64,000 nucleotides of DNA from JANRKB01 sp033763695. Lineage in GTDB: Bacteria > Planctomycetota > Phycisphaerae > Phycisphaerales > UBA1924. The stretch is taken from contig JANRKB010000018.1 in NCBI GenBank assembly GCA_033763695.1, positions 124,001 through 188,000 of the forward strand. Direction: 5' to 3'. The position numbers and the translations under genes are program-made. This document shows, one piece after another, positions 34,282 through 42,814 of the stretch; the first letter of the stretch is position 1; each line of letters starts with the position of its first letter. Under the pieces are notes generated by a model. That model was not told the origin of the DNA. It did no database searches and saw only the letters and a program-made list of their open reading frames with translations.

Positions 34282-34887
34282 TTACTCGCCCGAGATGCGA
34301 TCAAACCGCGACCGCAGGTTCGCCATGCCCTCGACGTTGATCTTGTCGCGCATCTGGCGGAGCTGGGCGGCGACCGAGCCGTCGATGAGTTGGTCGCCGA
34401 TCCGCAGCTTGATGCCGCCGATCATCGCCTCGTCGGTGTAGGAGTGAACGACCACGTCCTTCTTGAGGGCATTCTGAAGGCGATCGCGGATCGCGCCCGA
34501 CGTGCCGCCGTCGATCGGCTGGGCGGTGAAGACGTCGACCTCGACGCGCCCGAACTTCTCGAGCACGAGCTGATCGAACGCCGCGCTGATCGCGGGCAGG
34601 TTCGCGAGGCGGCCCTTGTCGTTGAGCACCTGCAGGAAGCGATAGACGCCGTCGGCGACCTTGCCCTTGAAGATCTTCTCCAGCGACTGCTTGCGGGCCT
34701 TGGTGGAGATCACGCGGCTCGAGAGCAGCTCGGCGAACTTGGCGTTGCCGCGTGCGAGTTCAAGGATGTCCTCAAGCTGCGACTGCGCTTCCTCGACAGC
34801 CTCGCGGCCCTGCTGAGCACAGAGCTCCAGCAAGCTGCGGGCGTAGACGTTGGCGAGCGCGGTCGGTTGTGCGTGAGAGAGCGGCAT
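34282..34887 (-). CDS. atpH: ATP synthase subunit delta
   Basis: A 201-residue F1 delta subunit that ties F1 to the b stalk. The N-terminal six-helix domain starts ANVYARSLLELCAQQG and ends with FLQVLNDKGRLANLPAISAAFDQLV, the family signature; the C-terminal part has VVHSYTDEAMIGGIKLRIGDQLIDGSVAAQLRQMRDKI. GAGGAT upstream supports the ATG at 34887. It is normally followed by atpA, but here the next gene is mqnB. Confidence 0.95.
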   Translation of the reverse strand: MPLSHAQPTALANVYARSLLELCAQQGREAVEEAQSQLEDILELARGNAKFAELLSSRVISTKARKQSLEKIFKGKVADGVYRFLQVLNDKGRLANLPAISAAFDQLVLEKFGRVEVDVFTAQPIDGGTSGAIRDRLQNALKKDVVVHSYTDEAMIGGIKLRIGDQLIDGSVAAQLRQMRDKINVEGMANLRSRFDRISGE

Positions 34888-34969
34888 AGTCCGAAGATCC
34901 TCTGCGGCGGAACGCTCCCGCCAAAGCTCAAATCAACAAAGCGTCAAACCAGCAAATGCCTCGACGGCG

Positions 34970-35031
34970 ATTGGGCATTTGATCTCCCAAATGCCCAATG
35001 CCAAATGCCCAATGCCTGATTCCCGATGCCT
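34970..35031. repeat. 7-bp-periodic ATGCC(C)-type repeat with 12-bp hairpin
   Basis: A perfect 12-bp inverted repeat ATTGGGCATTTG/CAAATGCCCAAT (34970-34981, 34988-34999) with a 6-base loop, continuing into further copies of the 7-bp unit (TGCCCAA, TGCCAAA, TGCCCAA, TGCCTGA, then TTCCCGA and TGCC). It lies between atpF and atpH. The same unit appears at 54288-54431, so it is a dispersed family. Confidence 0.65.
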
Positions 35032-35038
35032 TTTCTTC

Positions 35039-35647
35039 TCAGTTCCGCATCGACTGCAGCTGGCCGAGCGACTCTTCGACGAGGCGCTGCTGGTCGCCGG
35101 CGTTGATCTCGCGACGCAGGATCTTGCTCGCGACGTTGGTCGCGAGGGTCGCCGTCTGGCCATAGATCTCGGCGATCGCCGCACGCTTGGCGGTGTCGAT
35201 GTCCTTCATCGCCTTCTCGCGCATCGCGGCGACCTCGGCATCGGCCTTGGCCTTGAGTTGGGCGGCCAGTTCCAGTTGCTGCGCACGCGTCTGCTCGATC
35301 ATCTTCGCCGCTTCAGCCCGGGCCTGCTGCAGGTTCCGCTGATACTCCTCCAACGCGTCCTTGGCTTGGCGGCGGGCCAGTTCGGCCGCTTCGATTTCGC
35401 CGAGGATCTTCGCGTTGCGCTCGTCGAGGCCCTTGCTGATCTTGGGCCACACGACCGTCAGCATGAACGCTGCAACGAGGGCGAAGACGACCAGTGCCGT
35501 GACGCCTGTCGCGATGCCCTGCTTGGGAGTCGGGATCGCGTCGACCGGGTCGTGGCCGCCGCCGGGGGCCGGGTCAGCTGCGAGGACGAGCGTCGGCAGG
35601 GCGAGCATGACAAGCGTGGGGAGCGAGTGGCGGAACGTGCGGGGCAT
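35039..35647 (-). CDS. atpF: ATP synthase subunit b
   Basis: A 202-residue stator subunit. GGAGG is 8 bases before the ATG at 35647. Unusually it has an N-terminal signal-like segment (LPTLVMLALPTLVLAADPAPGG) before the true membrane helix (ITGVTALVVFALVAAFMLTVVWP-type, about 50-70), as in b subunits of several planctomycetes and other phyla. The remainder is the charged dimerisation helix (KISKGLDERNAKILGEIEAAELARRQAKDALEEYQ ...) with the right-handed coiled-coil pattern. Confidence 0.94.
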   Translation of the reverse strand: MPRTFRHSLPTLVMLALPTLVLAADPAPGGGHDPVDAIPTPKQGIATGVTALVVFALVAAFMLTVVWPKISKGLDERNAKILGEIEAAELARRQAKDALEEYQRNLQQARAEAAKMIEQTRAQQLELAAQLKAKADAEVAAMREKAMKDIDTAKRAAIAEIYGQTATLATNVASKILRREINAGDQQRLVEESLGQLQSMRN

Positions 35648-35761
35648 TCGAGAAGCCTCCAAAGAGAAGCCGTGCGCTTCGTGACTGTCGTGATTCAGGA
35701 TCGAAACCGATGAGCCGGGGACAAGCCGCGCCGACGCGTTTCCGCATCGGCGTGGGATCGA

Positions 35762-36067
35762 TTACTTGGCGAGGAAGCCAGCGGCGACGGCGAACAGCGT
35801 CGCACCTTCGATGAACACCGCGAGAATGATCGCGGCAGTCTGGATCTTGCCGGCGATCTCGGGCTGACGGGCCATCGACTCGGTCGCGCCCTTGCCGATG
35901 AGACCGATGCCGAAGCCCGCGCCAACGAGGGCGAGGCCGCCGCCGAGAACCGCGAGACCCTTGCCCGTCGACGCGCCGCCAGCCGCCTCAGCGGTCTGGG
36001 CGAGGGCGGGGGTGGCGGCCATGGCAGCCGCGGCAACCGACATCAACTTGATGGTGAGGCTCTTCAT
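35762..36067 (-). CDS. atpE: ATP synthase subunit c with N-terminal leader
   Basis: A 101-residue proteolipid, longer than the usual 70-90 because of a 32-residue leader (MKSLTIKLMSVAAAAMAATPALAQ) that looks like a cleavable signal peptide. The first helix carries the GxGxG-type packing motif (LAVLGGGLALVGAGFGIGLIG), the loop has the conserved R-Q-P (ESMARQPEIAGK), and the second helix bears the ion-binding Glu in AVFIEGATLF. The Gln and Ser/Thr ligands of Na+-type rings are absent, so proton use is expected. Confidence 0.94.
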   Translation of the reverse strand: MKSLTIKLMSVAAAAMAATPALAQTAEAAGGASTGKGLAVLGGGLALVGAGFGIGLIGKGATESMARQPEIAGKIQTAAIILAVFIEGATLFAVAAGFLAK

Positions 36068-36104
36068 CTGTGCAAATCCCTTCAAACTGTTCACGAGTGT
36101 CTGT

Positions 36105-36128
36105 GTGTCGGCGGCTGTGCCCCGACAC
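36105..36128 (-). promoter_or_regulatory. Intercistronic hairpin between atpB and atpE
   Basis: A perfect 7-bp stem (GTGTCGG/CCGACAC) with a 10-base loop, 38 bases upstream of the atpE start and 34 bases after the atpB stop. It could act as an mRNA processing or stability element that raises subunit c output relative to a; no T run follows, so it is not a clear terminator. Confidence 0.4.
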
Positions 36129-36161
36129 GCGGCCCGTTATTCACGCGAATGACAACGCGGG

Positions 36162-37112
36162 TCAGTGATGAGCCGCGGCGTGCTCGTGGCCGTGGGCATG
36201 CCCATGCTCGTGATCATGGGCGTGCTCGTGGTCATGGTGATCCATCAGCGAGATGAACACCGTGGTGAGGAACATGAAGACGAACGCCTGCATGAAGGCG
36301 ACGAACACCTCCAGCAGCATGATGCCGAATCCGCCGACGATCGCCACCGCGGTCACCGGCCCCTTGATCAGCAGGCCCTGATTGGCCACCATGCCAGCGA
36401 AACCAAAGAGCGTCGCGAGCAGAATGTGACCCGCGGTCATGTTGGCGAAGAGACGAATCGCCAGTGCGAACGGCTTGATGATGATCTGGCTGATCAGTTC
36501 AAGGAAGAAGATGATCAGGCTGGCCGGGAACGGCGCGCCCGCGGTCATGTGACCGAAGTAGCCGACGATGCCCAGCCGCTTGATCGCCACGGCGTTGAAG
36601 AAGATGCCCGCGATCACGGCCAGCACCGCCGTCACGAACACGTTCTGCGTCGCCGTGCCGCCGATCGGCGTGGCATGCTGGGCCTTGAGTTCGGGGCTGA
36701 CGAGGTGGACCAGATCGAGGATCGGCACCAGGCCCAGCAGGTTGTTGGTGAGGATGAAGAAGAAGATCGTCCACAGGAACGGCATTAGGCCGTTGGTGCG
36801 CTCGCCCAGCAGCGGGCGGACGACTTCCTCGCGGAGATACACACAGATCACTTCGATCATGTGCGCGAACTTGTTCTTGGTGATGTAGCGATCGTTGCCG
36901 TCGCTCGCGGGGCCGGTGTTGATCTTGCCGGCGACCCACCAGCCGACGATGATCAGGATGAGGCCGCTGAGCACCAGGTTGCCCTGATTGCCCGACCAGA
37001 TCCAATAGCCCTCGGCGTTCTTCAAGAACACGTGGTTGTAGACGTGTGCCGCGGGGTCATCCGCGCCGAGCGTGAAGGCCGAGAGAGCGGGAATGAGGCT
37101 CGAAAGCGACAT
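36162..37112 (-). CDS. atpB: ATP synthase subunit a with histidine-rich tail
   Basis: A 316-residue membrane subunit of the proton channel. The key arginine lies in IIIKPFALAIRLFANMTAGHILLATL, the family signature; other helices include FLWTIFFFILTNNLLGLVP and GGFGIMLLEVFVAFMQAFVFMFLTTVFISL. The C-terminus ends in about 27 residues that are mostly His, Asp, Glu, Ala and Gly (DHHDHEHAHDHEHGHAHGHE), an uncommon extension that may bind metal. The start overlaps the upstream stop (TGATG). Confidence 0.95.
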   Translation of the reverse strand: MSLSSLIPALSAFTLGADDPAAHVYNHVFLKNAEGYWIWSGNQGNLVLSGLILIIVGWWVAGKINTGPASDGNDRYITKNKFAHMIEVICVYLREEVVRPLLGERTNGLMPFLWTIFFFILTNNLLGLVPILDLVHLVSPELKAQHATPIGGTATQNVFVTAVLAVIAGIFFNAVAIKRLGIVGYFGHMTAGAPFPASLIIFFLELISQIIIKPFALAIRLFANMTAGHILLATLFGFAGMVANQGLLIKGPVTAVAIVGGFGIMLLEVFVAFMQAFVFMFLTTVFISLMDHHDHEHAHDHEHGHAHGHEHAAAHH

Positions 37113-37630
37113 CAGGCAAGACTCCCGTGTTGCGGAGCGGACGAATCAGAATGGTCAGCGTTCGGACCCGCGACCTGTGAACCGACAAGAAGAGCAGCAC
37201 GACGGGCCGCATCGCGGGCACGCTCGCGCTGGCTGAGCAGCAGAACAGCGACAACCGCCTCGGCGATCATGAGCGTGGTGACGCCCGCGAGCACGCCGTA
37301 GACAACCGACTTGCGATCCATGGCAAACGCTTCGATGAGGATGAGCATCGCGCCCATGCCCAAGAGCGTGCGCCCGCCGGAGATCCCCAGCACGATCATG
37401 CCCCAGCGATCGGGCGTGACCAGAGGCGGACCCAGCAGCGGCACCACGCACAGTGCCGCACCCGCGGCGATCACCGCGCCGATGCACGCCAGCGTCATGC
37501 CGCGTGCCTCGGCCGAGCCCTCGTAGACCGCGCCGGCGATCAGCAGAGCCGCACCCAGCGCAACGACCGACGCCACGCCCATGGCAATGGCGAACGGCGA
37601 ACGCGGTATGGGTGCAAGATCAGACGCCAA
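37112..37630 (-). CDS. AtpI-like membrane protein of the ATP synthase cluster
   Basis: Four hydrophobic helices: AIAMGVASVVALGAALLIAGAV, LACIGAVIAAGAALCVVPLLG, MIVLGISGGRTLLGMGAMLILIEAF and VYGVLAGVTTLMIAEAVVAVLLL, ending in an arginine-rich tail. The arrangement and the location directly before atpB fit an AtpI-type subunit, which helps Mg2+ import or c-ring assembly. The start is uncertain: TTG 37630 has GGAG six bases upstream, ATG 37582 and GTG 37705 are alternatives. It is coupled to atpB by a TGATG overlap. Confidence 0.65.
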   Translation of the reverse strand: MASDLAPIPRSPFAIAMGVASVVALGAALLIAGAVYEGSAEARGMTLACIGAVIAAGAALCVVPLLGPPLVTPDRWGMIVLGISGGRTLLGMGAMLILIEAFAMDRKSVVYGVLAGVTTLMIAEAVVAVLLLSQRERARDAARRAALLVGSQVAGPNADHSDSSAPQHGSLA

Positions 37631-37776
37631 AGCCTGCTCCGGGAGGTGTCGGCAACCCGGCCCGCCAAGGGGGGCCGAAATGGGTCGGATGGTAGGTGCG
37701 CACACGTCGATTGGCGAGCGTCCCGACCCACCCTCCGACACGTCGGTCGCCGCAATGACACCCAATCAAAATCCAA

Positions 37777-38160
37777 TCATCGAGCTGGCCCTGCTCTACC
37801 CTGTCGCTTCCGCTCGGCCGCGGCTTTGTCCTCGGCGTTGCTCCGCTGGATGATCCGAACCGTCGCGTACGCAAACCCGACGAGCACGCCAACCAGCAGG
37901 CCGTAGGGCGACCAGCCGCGCCAGTAGTCGATCCCCCACCCCAGCGCACCGCCCGCCGCGATCGTCGCAAGGAAGTCAATGCCCATCGCCAGCGCTTTGC
38001 TGAGCTCTCCCAACCCCAGCCCGTCAGCGACGGGCTTCGGTCGGTTGAGCGCGGGGTGCTCCACCGGTCGCTTGAGCACCTCGGGGATCTCCAGCCGCGG
38101 ATCGTGATCCGCAGTCGGGTGCGGCGCTTTGTCAGGATCGGGCGCGTTCGAGTCTGGCAT
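37777..38160 (-). CDS. AtpZ/AtpI family protein
   Basis: A 127-residue protein: a Pro/Asp-rich N-terminus, then two membrane helices in the AtpZ pattern (ALAMGIDFLATIAAGGALGWGIDYW, GWSPYGLLVGVLVGFAYATVRII) with the G-W-x-x-D family motif, and a basic tail. AtpZ and AtpI together form a Ca/Mg transporter linked to Fo assembly. It heads the Fo gene group. Confidence 0.85.
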   Translation of the reverse strand: MPDSNAPDPDKAPHPTADHDPRLEIPEVLKRPVEHPALNRPKPVADGLGLGELSKALAMGIDFLATIAAGGALGWGIDYWRGWSPYGLLVGVLVGFAYATVRIIQRSNAEDKAAAERKRQGRAGPAR

Positions 38161-38181
38161 GTGCAGAGCGTACCGCACGAA

Positions 38182-38820
38182 TCACCCAAGCGCGGAACCC
38201 GGTGCCGCCCCCGCACGTGCTCGCAGCATCGCATCGAGTCGTTCGCGTACCCGCGGCCATTCCTCTCGCACGACGCTGTAGTACGCCGAATCGCGGATGT
38301 AACCGTCGGCGAGCACGCGATGCTTGCGCAGCGTCCCCTCATAGACGCCGCCGATCCGCTCGATCGCCGTGCGCGAGGGCGTGTTGCGTGCGTCCGCCTT
38401 GAGTTGCACGCGCGTTGCGCCAAGGACGTCAAACGCATGCGACAGGAGCATGTACTTGCACTGCGTGTTCGCGCCTGTCCGCTGCCAAGCCACACCGAGG
38501 AACGTCCAACCGATCTCAAGGCAGCCATGGAACGGCGTCACTTCCAGATATCGCGTCGAACCGATTGCGCGGCCCGTTGCCAGTTCGACAATCGCGAACG
38601 GCAGTTCCGTGCCGCGTGCCTGCGCGTCGATCGCCCTCCCGATGAAGGCCCGCATCTCATCCACGGTGCTCGGGCGTTCGACGGCGTAACGCCACACCGA
38701 CTCATCCATACAACGCTCGGATAGATCCGACGCGTGCTCGACCCGCAGCGGCTCAAGCCGCACGCACGGCACAAACGCCGCGGGACACTCCAGCACGACA
38801 GGCACAACAGGCGCAAGCAT
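38182..38820 (-). CDS. GNAT family N-acetyltransferase (RimJ/RimL type)
   Basis: A 212-residue acetyl-CoA-dependent acyltransferase. The core reads VRLEPLRVEHASDL, LPFAIVELATGRAIGSTRYLEV, GCLEIGWTFLGVAWQRTGANTQCKYMLLSHAFDVLGATRVQLKADARNTPSRTAIERIGGVYEGTLRKH, which is the RimJ/RimL layout with the R-T-G-x-N pyrophosphate loop. The target is unknown: a ribosomal-protein N-terminus or a small amine. It sits between nadE and atpZ on the same strand. Confidence 0.9.
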   Translation of the reverse strand: MLAPVVPVVLECPAAFVPCVRLEPLRVEHASDLSERCMDESVWRYAVERPSTVDEMRAFIGRAIDAQARGTELPFAIVELATGRAIGSTRYLEVTPFHGCLEIGWTFLGVAWQRTGANTQCKYMLLSHAFDVLGATRVQLKADARNTPSRTAIERIGGVYEGTLRKHRVLADGYIRDSAYYSVVREEWPRVRERLDAMLRARAGAAPGSALG

Positions 38821-38831
38821 CGCTCACTCCC

Positions 38832-40601
38832 TTACCGCCACGGCTTCCAACCCTGGGCGATCGGCATGCGCCGCCCGGTGCCAAACGCCACCGACGTGAT
38901 CTTCAGACCTGTCGCCGACTGCCGCCGCTTGTACTCGCTGATGTCGATCAAGCGCAGCACGCGCTTGATCGTCGCGGTGTCGTGCCCGGTTCGTCGCGCG
39001 ATCGTCGCGGGCGACTCCCGCAGTTCGATCGCGTGATGCAGGATCTCGTCGAGCACCTCGTACGCTGGCAACGAGTCTTGATCGGTCTGATTCGGACGCA
39101 GTTCCGCGCTGGGAGGCTTGGTGATCGACCCTTCCGGGATCGGCGGCAGATCAAACCCCGCCGCCTGCGGATGCTCGTTCATCCAGCGTGCCAAGCGATA
39201 CACCATCTGCTTGGTCAGATCGCTGAGCACCGCGAGTCCGCCGTTCATATCACCGTAGAGCGTGCAATAGCCCACGGCCATCTCGCTCTTGTTGCCCGTC
39301 GTCAGCACAATCGCGCCGCTGCGATTGCTCCACGCCATGATCGCCGTGCCACGCACGCGCGACTGCAAGTTCTCTTCGGCCAGATCGGGCAGCGTCGCGC
39401 CCATCGCGGCATGCCCGTGCCTCACGAAGCTCTCATCGAGCATCGGCCGAAACGCATCCACGACGCCCGAGATGTTGAGCGTCGTTGTTGGCATTCCCAG
39501 TCGCTTCGCAAGTTCAAGCGCATCGCTCACCGAGTGATCCGACGAATACGGCCCGGGCATGAGCACACCCGTGACGCGGCTTGCGCCCAGCGCCGCTGCC
39601 GCGATCGCAGCCGTCACCGCCGAGTCGATCCCGCCGCTCAAGCCGATGAGTGCGCTGCGAAAGCCCGTCTTGAGCAGGTAATCACGCACACCCAGCACCA
39701 GCGCGCGGAAAACCAATTCCTCCGCGGGAGCCGTCAACAGCGGATCAACGACGCGTGCCGCGACCGACGACCGCCCGCGTTTTGCGGTGCCGGCACGTTC
39801 TGACTCGATGTCGAGGCAGACGATGTCATCTGCGAAGCCGCGCCCCGCGGCGACAAGCACGCCGCGCGGATCAAACACCGCGGCGTGTCCATCAAAGATC
39901 AGGTCATCGTTGCCGCCAACCTGATTCACCGCGGCGACAAACACGCCGTGCTTCCGCGCGTGCCCGCGCAGGATCTCGCGATGCCGCTTTCCTTTGCCGA
40001 GCACGAACGGACTTGCGCTCGGGTTGACGATGACACTCGCGCCCTTCTTCACCAGCGCGTCAACCGGATCCTCTCGCCCCGCATAGCGGTCCGCGAAGCC
40101 GACGTCCTCGCCGCGCCACAAATCCTCGCAAATCGACAGCCCCACCTGCACGGCACGGGCATCACCCTTGCCGCGCACCCCGATCACTACCGCCTTCTCA
40201 CCAGGCGCGAAATAGCGATCCTCGTCGAAGACGTCGTACGTCGGCAACAGTCGCTTCTGATACGTCGCGATGGTCTTGCCGTCGCGCAGCGCGACCAAGC
40301 CATTTCCGATCCGCGCGCTCTGCCCGCGCCGGTTCGGAGTCCCCGTGAGCGGCGTGCCCAGCACGACCGTCACCCCGCGCGGAATTCGGCGCGCGATCAA
40401 CTTCACCGCTGCGGCACACGCGTCCACGAAGCCTTCGGCAAGCAGCAGGTCTTTCGGCGGATAGCCGCACAAGACGAGTTCGGGCAGGACGACCAGATCT
40501 GCGCCACGCTGGGCCGCGAGCGCCGCCGCCCGCGCGCACAACTCGGCGTTGCCGTCCACGTCCCCCACTGTCGGATTCACTTGGGCCAGCGCAAGTCTCA
40601 T
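38832..40601 (-). CDS. nadE: Glutamine-dependent NAD+ synthetase
   Basis: A 589-residue two-domain enzyme that converts deamido-NAD+ to NAD+ using glutamine. The N-terminal nitrilase-fold glutaminase starts MRLALAQVNPTVGD and has its Glu-Lys-Cys triad (Glu near PELVLCGYPP, Lys in YQKRLLPTYDVFDE, Cys in VQVGLSICEDLWRGE). The C-terminal synthetase has the PP-loop IGLSGGIDSAVTAAIAAAALG and TGNKSEMAVGYCTLYGDMNGGLAVL. Full length for this class. The ATG overlaps the upstream stop by four bases (ATGA). Confidence 0.97.
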   Translation of the reverse strand: MRLALAQVNPTVGDVDGNAELCARAAALAAQRGADLVVLPELVLCGYPPKDLLLAEGFVDACAAAVKLIARRIPRGVTVVLGTPLTGTPNRRGQSARIGNGLVALRDGKTIATYQKRLLPTYDVFDEDRYFAPGEKAVVIGVRGKGDARAVQVGLSICEDLWRGEDVGFADRYAGREDPVDALVKKGASVIVNPSASPFVLGKGKRHREILRGHARKHGVFVAAVNQVGGNDDLIFDGHAAVFDPRGVLVAAGRGFADDIVCLDIESERAGTAKRGRSSVAARVVDPLLTAPAEELVFRALVLGVRDYLLKTGFRSALIGLSGGIDSAVTAAIAAAALGASRVTGVLMPGPYSSDHSVSDALELAKRLGMPTTTLNISGVVDAFRPMLDESFVRHGHAAMGATLPDLAEENLQSRVRGTAIMAWSNRSGAIVLTTGNKSEMAVGYCTLYGDMNGGLAVLSDLTKQMVYRLARWMNEHPQAAGFDLPPIPEGSITKPPSAELRPNQTDQDSLPAYEVLDEILHHAIELRESPATIARRTGHDTATIKRVLRLIDISEYKRRQSATGLKITSVAFGTGRRMPIAQGWKPWR

Positions 40602-41674
40602 GACGAGAGCCTAGCGGCGTCGAGCGGCCGCGTGGATGACATCTCGCCGTCCTTGGCCGCCGGGGCACGCAACCCGCGCCACAGCCGCAGGCGCAGCACA
40701 CCGGCGATGGCGGCTGGAATCTGCACGCACACCTCCGCCGCCGACACCAGCAACACGACCGCGAAGCCCTTTCCACCCGTCACATCCAGCGCGGCAAGCG
40801 CGACCTTTGTGCCGCCCTCGCGTGCCCCCAGCATCCCCGCCGGGCTGATGATCCCCAGCACGAAATACGCCAGCGACGCCAGCATCGCCTGCCCGGGCGA
40901 GAGCGGTATCTCAAGAATGTGCGCGGCCACGCCGAACCGCGCCGCCTGCGTCAATACGTCGAGCCCGCGCAGCACCACGCCCGCGCCCAGTGCGCCCGGA
41001 TGGGCCAGCATGTCCGCGCCCGCGTGCAGATGCGTCAGCGCGTGCGAGCCGCGCACCTTCACCGCCCACGGGCCAGACCCCAGCACACCCAGCCACGAGC
41101 GCACCCGCGCCAGACCGCGCTCGCCGGCCAGCACGCGCGAGAATCCGAACAGCGCACCCCATGCCAGCGCCAGCACGGCCGCCGCCGCGAGCAACCACAC
41201 GCCGTCGATCGTCCCGCGCCACAGGCTCACGCCCAGCAGCGGCAGCATCACCACGCCCATCACCAGCGTGACCGACGCGAACCAGGCTCCGATCGTGAGC
41301 ACCGGCACGCCGTCGCGGCGATTGTGCGCAACAAATCGAAACAACAACCCGAGCTTGAACGGCAGGTATCCCAGCAGCACCGCGATCGCGTGGGTCGCGC
41401 CGACATCCGCCGCGTGCAACTGCTTCACCGGGCGGATCGCATTCCAGAAGATCAGCGCGTTGAGCACGAGCGATGCAAGCGACAGACCGATCACCGCCGC
41501 CACCATTCGCGGATCGGCGTTGCTCAGCCGCGTGAGTTGCTCGCGATTCTCCGGCCCCAGCGCGCCGCGCACGCACCACACCAGCAGCGCCACGCCAACC
41601 GCGAACCCGAGAAACTGCCCGGCCGCCTGCAGCGGGTGGCGTCGCGGTCGCGGGGCATGGGCGGAAAGGGACAT
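40598..41674 (-). CDS. Lysylphosphatidylglycerol synthase-TM/flippase-like membrane protein
   Basis: A 358-residue integral membrane protein with about eight helices, in the UPF0104/AglD-like family (LFLGFAVGVALLVWCVRGAL-type first helix; AVLLGYLPFKLGLLFRFVAHNR, the polar arginine loop typical of the family; FASVTLVMGVVMLPLLGVSLW; YFVLGIISPAGMLGAREGGTKVAL). Members help move lipid-linked sugars or take part in lipid aminoacylation; this one has no synthase domain. It is coupled to nadE and diverges from manA. Confidence 0.8.
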   Translation of the reverse strand: MSLSAHAPRPRRHPLQAAGQFLGFAVGVALLVWCVRGALGPENREQLTRLSNADPRMVAAVIGLSLASLVLNALIFWNAIRPVKQLHAADVGATHAIAVLLGYLPFKLGLLFRFVAHNRRDGVPVLTIGAWFASVTLVMGVVMLPLLGVSLWRGTIDGVWLLAAAAVLALAWGALFGFSRVLAGERGLARVRSWLGVLGSGPWAVKVRGSHALTHLHAGADMLAHPGALGAGVVLRGLDVLTQAARFGVAAHILEIPLSPGQAMLASLAYFVLGIISPAGMLGAREGGTKVALAALDVTGGKGFAVVLLVSAAEVCVQIPAAIAGVLRLRLWRGLRAPAAKDGEMSSTRPLDAARLSS

Positions 41675-41820
41675 GGCGAAGAGGATATCCGTGCCTCTCC
41701 ATGCCCAACGCCGACGCGCGGCAGTACATTCACGCCGTTGATCTGCCGATAATGTCCGCGTCCGTCGATTCACGTCGTGCCGTCGCTCGTCGCCCGATCG
41801 TTCTGTCCCCGGAGCAACCC

Positions 41821-42807
41821 ATGTCAGCCCCATACCCGCTGCTCTTCCAGCCCATCTACAAGGACAAAGTGTGGGGCGGCCGCGCGCTTGAGAAGATCGG
41901 CAAGTCGCTTCCCGCCGCGCTCAACATCGGCGAATCGTGGGAACTCGCCGACCTCGACAGCACCAGCGTCAGCGGCGGCGGCGGCGGGGCGGCACACTCG
42001 CTCATCACCAACGGCCCGCTCGCCGGCAAGCCCCTCCGTCACGCGATGTCCCTCTGGGGCGCATCCCTCATGGGCTCCGCGCGGCCGACTGCACACGGTG
42101 CATTCCCGCTGCTCGTCAAGTTCCTTGACGCCCGCGAGAATCTCTCGGTCCAGGTCCATCCCAGCCCCGCCTACGCCGCGGCTCACCCCGACGCACACCT
42201 CAAGACCGAGTCGTGGTACATCCTCGCCGCCGAACCCGGGGCAGTTATCTACAAGGGCGTCAAGCCCGGCGTCTCGCGCGACACGTTCGCGGCCCACATC
42301 GCAAGCAACACCGTCGCGGATGACATGATCGCCATCCCTGCCGTGCCCGGCGAGATTCACAATCTCCCCAGCGGCACATGCCATGCTCTGGGTGCGGGCG
42401 TGCTCGTCGCCGAGATCCAGACGCCGAGCGACACCACGTTCCGCGTCTTTGATTGGGGACGCATGGGCCGCGAACTGCATGTCCAGCAGGCCCTTCAGTG
42501 CATCGACTTCGGCCCCGCGCCCGCTGGCGCACGCCTCGCACCGGGGCAGAAGCGCGGCCGCCTCGTCACCACCGACTTCTACACGATCGAAGAAGCACGC
42601 CCAGCCCCCGCCGAGCGTGTCCCGCTCCGAGTCACCGGTGGTCCGAGCATCCTGATGCTGTTGCGTGGTCACGGCACGATCGAAGCCCCGGGCCTCGAAC
42701 CCGTCCGTGTCGCCGCGGGCAACACCGCGCTCATCCCCGCCGGTCTGACGTCCAGCGCTGTGTTTGTCGCCGCAAGTGACGCGACGCTGCTTGTCGCGGG
42801 AATCTGA
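41821..42807 (+). CDS. manA: Mannose-6-phosphate isomerase, class I
   Basis: A 328-residue zinc-dependent cupin enzyme that interconverts mannose-6-P and fructose-6-P, feeding GDP-mannose for glycans. GGAG lies upstream of the ATG at 41821. The start YPLLFQPIYKDKVWGGRALEKIG is diagnostic; zinc ligands are in FPLLVKFLDARENLSVQVHPS (Gln, His), KTESWYIL (Glu) and NLPSGTCHALGAGVLVAEIQTPSDTTFRVFDWGR (His). The C-terminal jelly roll is complete. It supports the nearby glycosyltransferase and acyltransferase genes. Confidence 0.95.
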   Translation: MSAPYPLLFQPIYKDKVWGGRALEKIGKSLPAALNIGESWELADLDSTSVSGGGGGAAHSLITNGPLAGKPLRHAMSLWGASLMGSARPTAHGAFPLLVKFLDARENLSVQVHPSPAYAAAHPDAHLKTESWYILAAEPGAVIYKGVKPGVSRDTFAAHIASNTVADDMIAIPAVPGEIHNLPSGTCHALGAGVLVAEIQTPSDTTFRVFDWGRMGRELHVQQALQCIDFGPAPAGARLAPGQKRGRLVTTDFYTIEEARPAPAERVPLRVTGGPSILMLLRGHGTIEAPGLEPVRVAAGNTALIPAGLTSSAVFVAASDATLLVAGI

Positions 42808-42814
42808 AACTGGC

